DNA of 64,000 bases, from NCBI RefSeq assembly GCF_000243155.2, contig NC_018017.1, positions 930,001 through 994,000 on the forward strand. Direction: 5' to 3'. Position numbers and translations under genes: made by a program. The notes under the pieces are model-generated. The model did no database searches. It was not told where the DNA came from and saw nothing but the letters and a program-made list of their open reading frames with translations. Each line of letters starts with the position of its first letter. The stretch's first letter is position 1. Positions 58,717 through 64,000 of the stretch are shown piece after piece. This DNA is from Desulfitobacterium dehalogenans ATCC 51507. Lineage in GTDB: Bacteria > Bacillota > Desulfitobacteriia > Desulfitobacteriales > Desulfitobacteriaceae.

Positions 58717-59886
58717 TTATTTTATATGCTTCTCAACAGTTTTTATGACGTTTTCGGCTACGTATTCACAGTCGCCGGAGGTCAGGATGGAATAGAGGGG
58801 AAGGGTGATTTCATTGGCATATTGGGCATAGGCATTGGGGTAATCCTGAATATCGTAGCCCAACTCTTTATAATAAGTAAACATGGGGATGGGAATATAG
58901 TGAACATTGGTAGCTATGCCCATGTCTGCCAGCTCTTGAATCACCTGATCTCTTTGCTCCTCAGTGAATCCTTTGATCCGCAAAGGATAGAGATGGTAAG
59001 AGCTTTCCATAATATCATTTTCCAATAACGGTAAGAGTGCCCACTCTTTTTCCGAGAGTATGGAATGATAAATATGGGAGAGTTTCTTTCGTTGACCAAG
59101 AATTTTATCATAGCGTTCCAATTGAACCAGGCCAATGGCAGCCCCGATATCAGTCATATTGCACTTCATTCCATCAATTAAGATATCGTAACGCCATGCA
59201 CCCGCCTTCATCTTGGATAGGGCATCTTTTGTTTGCCCATTCAAGGAACTGTACTTGAAGACCTGAGCTAAGTTGTCCCGATCACCATTGAAGGTAATGG
59301 CTCCCCCTTCAGCAGTGGTCAAGTTCTTAACAGCGTGGAAGGAGAAGACATGGAAATCAAATTGAGTTCCTACCGGGTCTCCTTTATAGGTAGAACCAAT
59401 GGAGTGGGCGGAATCGGAAATCAGCAGGATATCCTCCCGGTTTTTTTCCTTTAAGATAGACTTGACCACATCATAATCCATGGGAACACCGCCAATATCC
59501 ACGGTGAGTATAGCCTTGGTCTTATCGGTGATGGCATCATAGAGCTTTTCCTCATCCATAAAGAAGCTGTCTTTCTTGAGATCGATAAAGGTAGGTTTAA
59601 TTCCCTGATGAAGGGCGGCATTGGATGTGGCCACATAAGTATAGGGGGTTGTTAAAATTTCGGCATCTCCCGAAATATTGAGTACTTTAAGTATAAGATC
59701 CAGCCCTTGAGAATTGCTGGCAAGGGCAACAGCATGATCTGCCCGGCAATACTCCTGGAGCTTCTCCTCCAGTAAACGAACCTTGGGGCCGCTGGTAATC
59801 CAACCGGATTTGAGGACTTCGACCACAGCATTGATTTCTTGGTCGGTTATATCAGGTGGTGAAAAAGGAATCACTCGATTATTCAT
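58717..59886 (-). CDS. DegT/DnrJ/EryC1-family PLP aminotransferase
   Basis: These enzymes add an amino group to a keto-sugar nucleotide or similar surface-glycan precursor. The 389-residue protein has PLP lysine Lys187 in SFHAVKNLTTAEGG, the ISDSAHSIGS segment and the C-terminal NVHYIPIPMF motif. GGAGG precedes the ATG. No glycan cluster is adjacent, so the substrate sugar is not known. The gene is monocistronic. Confidence 0.9.
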   Translation of the reverse strand: MNNRVIPFSPPDITDQEINAVVEVLKSGWITSGPKVRLLEEKLQEYCRADHAVALASNSQGLDLILKVLNISGDAEILTTPYTYVATSNAALHQGIKPTFIDLKKDSFFMDEEKLYDAITDKTKAILTVDIGGVPMDYDVVKSILKEKNREDILLISDSAHSIGSTYKGDPVGTQFDFHVFSFHAVKNLTTAEGGAITFNGDRDNLAQVFKYSSLNGQTKDALSKMKAGAWRYDILIDGMKCNMTDIGAAIGLVQLERYDKILGQRKKLSHIYHSILSEKEWALLPLLENDIMESSYHLYPLRIKGFTEEQRDQVIQELADMGIATNVHYIPIPMFTYYKELGYDIQDYPNAYAQYANEITLPLYSILTSGDCEYVAENVIKTVEKHIK

Positions 59887-59994
59887 TGTAAATCAACCTC
59901 CAAGAATTACTATACCACACAATTTTCCCTCAGCAAGCGTCCATGAATGTTTTTTGTTTAGAGATTTGAAGTTTAGTCAGTCTATAACGTAATG

Positions 59995-60070
59995 TTCAGT
60001 AGACATTCAGCAAATGCACATGTCATTTTCAGCTTTTCTTAAGGGGCCTTTCAGTATGAAAGGGTATAGT
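59995..60070 (+). promoter_or_regulatory. Promoter with phased TTCAG repeats before the VTC operon
   Basis: TTCAG begins at 59995, 60006, 60028 and 60050, with TTAAG at 60039 (one mismatch), all on an 11-base register; the 60017 position is degenerate. The last repeat ends exactly 10 bases before a TATAGT -10 box (60065-60070), the same distance as at 7515-7568, and there is no -35 box. This suggests control by an OmpR/PhoB-type regulator, perhaps the one encoded at 7608. Confidence 0.6.
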
Positions 60071-60112
60071 TAAGAAAGAGCCAAGGCTAGAAAGAAGAGA
60101 AGGTGATCATGA

Positions 60113-60790
60113 GTGAGCAAATACCGGCAGGAAATTAAAATGGGAATTAATGAGTTTGATAAGAGAGTTTTGGCCAGCCGGCTTTCGTGCATTATGCAAA
60201 GGGATAAACATGGAGAAGAGGATGGTTCTTATAAAGTGCGCAGTCTGTATTTCGATGATCTAAGTGATACAGCTTTTCACAATAAGCTTATGGGTGTGAA
60301 GTATCGGGAAAAGTTCAGAATCCGGACCTATGGGGACTCCTCCTTGATTCGCCTGGAGAAAAAGGTCAAGGACAATCAGCTTGGCTATAAAGAAACCGCC
60401 AGGTTGACCCGTGACGAATGTGAACGCCTCTTGGAGGGTGAGTATCATTTTCTGCGGGAACGGTCTGAGCGGGTATGCCGGCAGCTTTATATCAAATTAA
60501 GAACGGGTCTGTTTTTACCGAAGACCATCGTGGAATATGACCGGGAAGCCTATATATGGGAGCCGGGGCGGATTCGCATTACCTTTGATAGTAATGTGCG
60601 TACAGGGCTTGGTTCCGTGGATTTTTTCAATACCAGTTTACCTCTGGTGCCGGCGGGGTATGGAAACACCGTCATTCTGGAAATTAAATATGATGAATAC
60701 CTGCCCCGCCACATTAGCCAACTGCTTCAATTAGACAGCCGGCATAAGTCGGCCATCTCCAAGTATGTGCTTTGCAGGTGTTATGATTAA
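60113..60790 (+). CDS. VTC-domain protein, polyphosphate polymerase-like
   Basis: The 225-residue protein is a VTC/triphosphate-tunnel-type domain, as in polyphosphate polymerases. Basic and acidic tunnel residues are visible in KYRQEIKM, SLYFDD, KFRIRTYG, IRLEKKVK, TIVEYDREAY and ILEIKYDEYLP. The start is a GTG at 60113, after AAGGTGAT. There is no membrane helix. It is followed by a DUF4956 membrane protein and a CotH protein, a trio seen together in several bacteria. Polyphosphate synthesis is inferred from the fold. Confidence 0.88.
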   Translation: MSKYRQEIKMGINEFDKRVLASRLSCIMQRDKHGEEDGSYKVRSLYFDDLSDTAFHNKLMGVKYREKFRIRTYGDSSLIRLEKKVKDNQLGYKETARLTRDECERLLEGEYHFLRERSERVCRQLYIKLRTGLFLPKTIVEYDREAYIWEPGRIRITFDSNVRTGLGSVDFFNTSLPLVPAGYGNTVILEIKYDEYLPRHISQLLQLDSRHKSAISKYVLCRCYD

Positions 60791-60863
60791 GGGTCTTGAC
60801 CGGGTCATCTTCGCCGTGGTTATTCGTCTTAAGTTAAATCATAGAAAGTATAGGGGGTAAATC

Positions 60864-61559
60864 ATGAATAATGGGAATACGTTTAACTTTCCCGATCTCT
60901 TTAAAAATAATGTCCTGGAGAGTGCAGTCAGTCAATTTTCCGCGGTTGATGTATCTTTGAGTCTTTTGATTTCATTCCTCATAGGTTTGTTCATCTATGC
61001 CGTCTATAAAAAAACTTTTAACGGGGTAATGTATTCCAAGAACTTCAACATATCCCTGGTGGCGATGGCTATGATCACTACGCTGATTATCATGGGAGTT
61101 ACATCAAACATTGTCATATCTCTGGGGATGGTGGGTGCTTTAAGTATTGTTCGCTTTCGGACAGCAGTAAAAGATCCCATCGATATCGTATATTTGTTTT
61201 GGGCTATTGCAGCAGGAATTGTCACGGGAGCAGGGCAATATCTCTTAGGTATTTTGGGTTCGATCGTTGTGGGAGTCATGCTGATTCTCTTCACTTATAA
61301 ATCCAGTACGGAGATCCCCTATATGGTGGTGGCCCATTGCCAGGATAATTCTGCGGAAAAACGATTCCTGGAAACGTTAAGCCGCCATGTTAAACGGCAC
61401 AATATTCGTTCCAAGGCTGTCCGCAGCGGTCAGGGAATTGAACTGACCGTCGAGGTGCGGTTGAAAGAAGATGACACTGATTTTGTCAATCAATTAGCAA
61501 TTTTAGAAGGGATAGGGGATGTGGTCCTCGTCAGTTATAACGGTGAGCTCGCAGTTTAG
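60864..61559 (+). CDS. DUF4956 membrane protein
   Basis: The 231-residue protein has about four hydrophobic helices (28-50, 64-90, 110-125, 128-145) and a soluble C-terminal domain with an alternating charged pattern (about 155-231). The segment GMVGALSIVRFRTAVKDP is the most conserved-looking part of the DUF4956 family. AGGGGG precedes the ATG. It is between the VTC and CotH genes; a channel or anchor role for polyphosphate is possible but not shown. Confidence 0.85.
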   Translation: MNNGNTFNFPDLFKNNVLESAVSQFSAVDVSLSLLISFLIGLFIYAVYKKTFNGVMYSKNFNISLVAMAMITTLIIMGVTSNIVISLGMVGALSIVRFRTAVKDPIDIVYLFWAIAAGIVTGAGQYLLGILGSIVVGVMLILFTYKSSTEIPYMVVAHCQDNSAEKRFLETLSRHVKRHNIRSKAVRSGQGIELTVEVRLKEDDTDFVNQLAILEGIGDVVLVSYNGELAV

Positions 61560-61593
61560 AGAAGCCCGTCCATAGGAAAAGAGGGGTGAACCG

Positions 61594-63324
61594 ATGAATA
61601 AAAATCTAGTCGGGATAATTATGGTAATGCTGGGGGTCTCTCTGCTCATCTTTATAGGGTTTACAGCTCTGAACTATAATGAACCAAGGGGTTCGGAGGC
61701 TGTTTTGGATTCGGTATTGGATAAGGATCGTGTCATGGAGATTCATGTTACTTTGGATGAAGAAGATTATAGGGATATGCTGAATAACCCTATGGCAGAA
61801 GAGTATAAAATAGCTAGAGTGGAGATTGACGGCGAAATGGTAGACAATGTGGGTTTTCGGGTCAAGGGAAACTCAAGCTTGACTATGGTGGCCAATAGCG
61901 ACTCGGATCGTTATAGTTTTAAGCTTGATTTTGATCAATATATTGATGGACAAAAATATAAGGGTTTGACCAAGCTAAACTTGAATAATTCCATAAGCGA
62001 TCCCTCTTATATGCGGGAATACTTATCCTACTCCCTTTTTAAGGAGATGGGTGTTGCCACACCCGGTTTTGCTTATGCCAACATCTATGTGAATGAGGAA
62101 AAGGTTGGACTCTATCTGGCGGTGGAGGGCATTGAGGAACCCTTTCTCGAACGCTATTATGGAAGCGGATACGGGAATCTGTATAAGCCGGACGGTACGG
62201 GCAGCGACTTGGTATACATTGATGACAACATCAAATCTTATAGCGGTATTAAGGCTGCCGTCCACAAGAAATCAGGTGCCGATGCCGCCCTTTTGAAGAT
62301 GATCAAAACCCTCAATGAAGGCCAGGAGTTGGAAAAAGTCATTAATGTAGAGGAAACCCTGAAGTACTTTGCGGTGAACACCGTCTTGGTCAGCATGGAC
62401 AGCTACCAGGGAAACATGAAGCATAACTATTATCTTTATGAAGAGGATGGAGTATTCACTATTTTGCCCTGGGATTATAATATGTCCTTTGGTGGTTTCA
62501 GTATGGGCCGGGGAGGGAATTCTTCACCCACAACCCTGACGATCGATGAGCCTGTATCAGGAACCACCCTTGAGGAACGGCCTTTGATTGGGAAGCTTTT
62601 GGAGGTCGAAGAGTACAAGGAGTTGTACCACCAGTATATCCGGGATTTTATTCAAGGTTCTTTCTCAGTTGAAACCATGACTAAGGAGATTAAGCGGGTA
62701 GCCGACCTGATTCGTCCTCACTTGGCAGAAGATCCTACCAAGTTTTACACCATGGAACAATTTGAAGAAGCTATTGGAGAAGGGGCTGCTCAAGAGACTT
62801 CTTTATTGGAGAGTTCTCAAGAAGAAGGAAGTATTATTGAGAGTGGAATTCCCGGAGAGAATCAGGGCGATAAGAGGCTGCCTGGGGGAGACCGTGGCGG
62901 TATGCCAGGGGACAATCGCGGGGGGAACATGATGATGGGAGAGAATACCATCGGCCTTCAAAAGTTTGTCCGGGAGCGTATCCTCAATGTAGCTCAACAA
63001 CTGAATGGAGAAATACCCAGTATAGGTTCCGAATCTGATTCAGCTTTCCCAAGGGAAGGAGGAATGGAGTTTCCCAACGGCCTTCAGCCCCCTAATGGCG
63101 GAGCCGGCGGGGAAAGACCTCAACCGGGAATGGCTATGGGTGAAGGCAAAGGGCAGTTTCCTGAGGGAGGGGTACAAGGCGGACCCTTCAGGAATGGGGA
63201 GAATAAGCCTGTGGATAGAGGTGTTATGAGTACAGAACAGCTTACTGTGATAGGGGCGTTTCTGGGACTCCTGTCACTTCTCACGATTTTGATTCTTAAG
63301 AAAAAGACTAAATATACTTCTTGA
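61594..63324 (+). CDS. CotH-family protein kinase-like surface protein
   Basis: The 576-residue protein has an N-terminal membrane segment (about 5-27), a CotH domain (about 45-390) and a C-terminal membrane helix (about 550-570). Its CotH features are RVKGNSS, NLNNSISDPSYMREYLSY, GLYLAVEGIEEPF and PWDYNMSFGG (near 298). The region at about 430-545 is rich in Gly, Pro, Met and Asn and is low in complexity, possibly a wall-spanning linker. CotH kinases phosphorylate spore-coat proteins in Bacillus. GAGGGGTGA precedes the ATG. It is the last gene of the VTC operon. Confidence 0.88.
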   Translation: MNKNLVGIIMVMLGVSLLIFIGFTALNYNEPRGSEAVLDSVLDKDRVMEIHVTLDEEDYRDMLNNPMAEEYKIARVEIDGEMVDNVGFRVKGNSSLTMVANSDSDRYSFKLDFDQYIDGQKYKGLTKLNLNNSISDPSYMREYLSYSLFKEMGVATPGFAYANIYVNEEKVGLYLAVEGIEEPFLERYYGSGYGNLYKPDGTGSDLVYIDDNIKSYSGIKAAVHKKSGADAALLKMIKTLNEGQELEKVINVEETLKYFAVNTVLVSMDSYQGNMKHNYYLYEEDGVFTILPWDYNMSFGGFSMGRGGNSSPTTLTIDEPVSGTTLEERPLIGKLLEVEEYKELYHQYIRDFIQGSFSVETMTKEIKRVADLIRPHLAEDPTKFYTMEQFEEAIGEGAAQETSLLESSQEEGSIIESGIPGENQGDKRLPGGDRGGMPGDNRGGNMMMGENTIGLQKFVRERILNVAQQLNGEIPSIGSESDSAFPREGGMEFPNGLQPPNGGAGGERPQPGMAMGEGKGQFPEGGVQGGPFRNGENKPVDRGVMSTEQLTVIGAFLGLLSLLTILILKKKTKYTS

Positions 63325-63368
63325 ATTACTTGTTAAATTAAACTACCCAATGAGATAGGATTAAAGAG

Positions 63369-63398
63369 CTCTAGGCGGCCTCTAATTAAGCTGCCTGG
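63369..63398 (+). terminator. Terminator after the VTC operon
   Basis: CTCTAGGCGGC pairs with GCTGCCTGGAG through G-T wobbles, followed by TTTTATT. Confidence 0.7.
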
Positions 63399-63505
63399 AG
63401 TTTTATTATCAACTGTGCATTCTATAAGAAAAAGTATTATTATATATAATAAAGTATATCTGTTTGAAGTTATGTAATGAACCCGAAAAGGTGGTAGAAG
63501 ATAGT

Positions 63506-64000
63506 ATGATTTATTTTGATAATGCGGCCACAACCTGGCCAAAGCCGGAATGTGTTTATGAGGCAGTGGATCAATGCCTGCGCAACAAAGGGGCGAACCC
63601 CAGTCGCTCCGGTCATTTTATGGCCTTGCTTGCCGGGCAGATTGTCCTCAATGCCCGGGGGCAAATCGCCGAGTTTTTTAATATCTCTGATCCTTTGCAA
63701 GTGGTTTTTACCTCCAATGCCACGGAAGCTCTTAATTTAGGTCTGAAAGGGTTATTGAAGCCGGGGGATCATGTTATTACCAGCTCACTTGAACATAATG
63801 CCTTAACTCGTCCGTTGGAAATGCTCCGCAGTCAGGGTGTAGAAGTAACCAAGCTGCAGACCTCTGTGCAAGAAGGATTGCATCCTGAACAAGTGGAAGC
63901 AGCGATTCAAAACAATACAAAGCTCATTGTACTCAGCCATGCTTCCAATGTGATGGGGTTAATTCACCCCATTGGTGAGATCGGCAGGATTGCCAGGGAA
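63506..64000 (+). CDS. Class V aminotransferase, cysteine desulfurase family (partial)
   Basis: The gene runs off the right end; 165 residues are seen. MIYFDNAATTWPKP is the start typical of the cysteine-desulfurase branch, followed by NKGANPSRSGHFMAL, VFTSNATEALNLGLKG and SSLEHNALTRPLE, with the His of the last motif near the PLP site. The PLP lysine and the active Cys lie beyond the window. GGTGG precedes the ATG at 63506. It is either an IscS/SufS-type sulfur donor or the shorter family of stand-alone desulfurases. Confidence 0.88.
   Translation, partial: MIYFDNAATTWPKPECVYEAVDQCLRNKGANPSRSGHFMALLAGQIVLNARGQIAEFFNISDPLQVVFTSNATEALNLGLKGLLKPGDHVITSSLEHNALTRPLEMLRSQGVEVTKLQTSVQEGLHPEQVEAAIQNNTKLIVLSHASNVMGLIHPIGEIGRIARE

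Noticed and set aside
60109-60138. A nine-codon frame overlapping the VTC start
   Set aside because: It ends almost at once and shares the ribosome binding site with the GTG start of the VTC gene; a leader peptide cannot be supported.

Overview
The window looks like chromosome of an anaerobic, low-GC Gram-positive bacterium of the Desulfitobacterium type (class Clostridia, Peptococcaceae-like). Pointers are a Gram-positive PolC replicase, a T-box leader, a cyclic-di-GMP riboswitch, AGGAGG-type ribosome binding sites with several TTG/GTG starts, two molybdopterin oxidoreductases, FdhD, a FixABCX electron-transfer system and sigma-54 control of catabolic genes. The genus is inferred from gene content and not proven. 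No tRNA, rRNA, CRISPR array, insertion sequence or prophage was seen.

Layout. 0.1-3.8 kb: a small Cys-rich protein, the biotin transporter subunit BioY and, divergently, a two-domain ECF ATPase fusion with its EcfT partner; a palindrome that looks like a BirA operator lies between them. 4-7.5 kb: a SurA-N-like lipoprotein, an Uma2-family protein, threonine deaminase and a small membrane protein. 7.6-9.8 kb: an OmpR-type two-component system. 9.9-14.7 kb: hemerythrin-like protein, sigma-54 activator, NasA/NapA-like molybdoenzyme and a small membrane protein. 14.8-21.3 kb: PolC, and divergently a Leu-type T-box with a LeuA-like synthase. 21.4-24.5 kb: a metallo-beta-lactamase-fold protein and an AcoR-type sigma-54 activator.

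24.7-40.8 kb is the accessory core. It is a gene set like the E. coli cai plus fix genes: CaiD-, CaiB- (two copies), CaiA- and CaiC-like enzymes, FixA, FixB, FixC and FixX, two MFS transporters, an FadH/old-yellow-enzyme-type flavoprotein and a DinB-like protein. Two sigma-54 promoters with shared upstream palindromic elements drive it, presumably under the adjacent activator. The likely chemistry is uptake and CoA activation of a carnitine-like or other enoate acid, hydration/dehydration and reduction of its 2,3-double bond, with FixABCX feeding electrons to the CaiA-like reductase.

41.0-45.8 kb: a Tat-exported type II (NarG/SerA-like) molybdoenzyme with a four-cluster Fe-S subunit and an NrfD-type membrane anchor, behind a third sigma-54 promoter. 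45.9-49.6 kb: an HD-GYP protein under a c-di-GMP-I riboswitch, a second copy of the metallo-beta-lactamase-fold gene, an 800-base gene-free block packed with long inverted repeats, and a CBS-pair protein. 49.8-56.6 kb: a giant alpha-2-macroglobulin-like protein lacking the thioester Cys, a MEMO-like protein and FdhD. 56.7-59.9 kb: two tandem XRE-cupin regulators, SfsA and a DegT-type aminotransferase. 60.1-63.3 kb: a VTC / DUF4956 / CotH operon. The last gene, a cysteine-desulfurase-like aminotransferase, runs off the end.

The most notable unexplained signals are (i) 11-base-phased TTCAG repeats ending exactly 10 bases before the -10 box at two promoters 52 kb apart, (ii) the inverted-repeat block at 48.4-49.1 kb, and (iii) the sigma-54-controlled cai/fix-like cluster with its extra flavoprotein and transporters.
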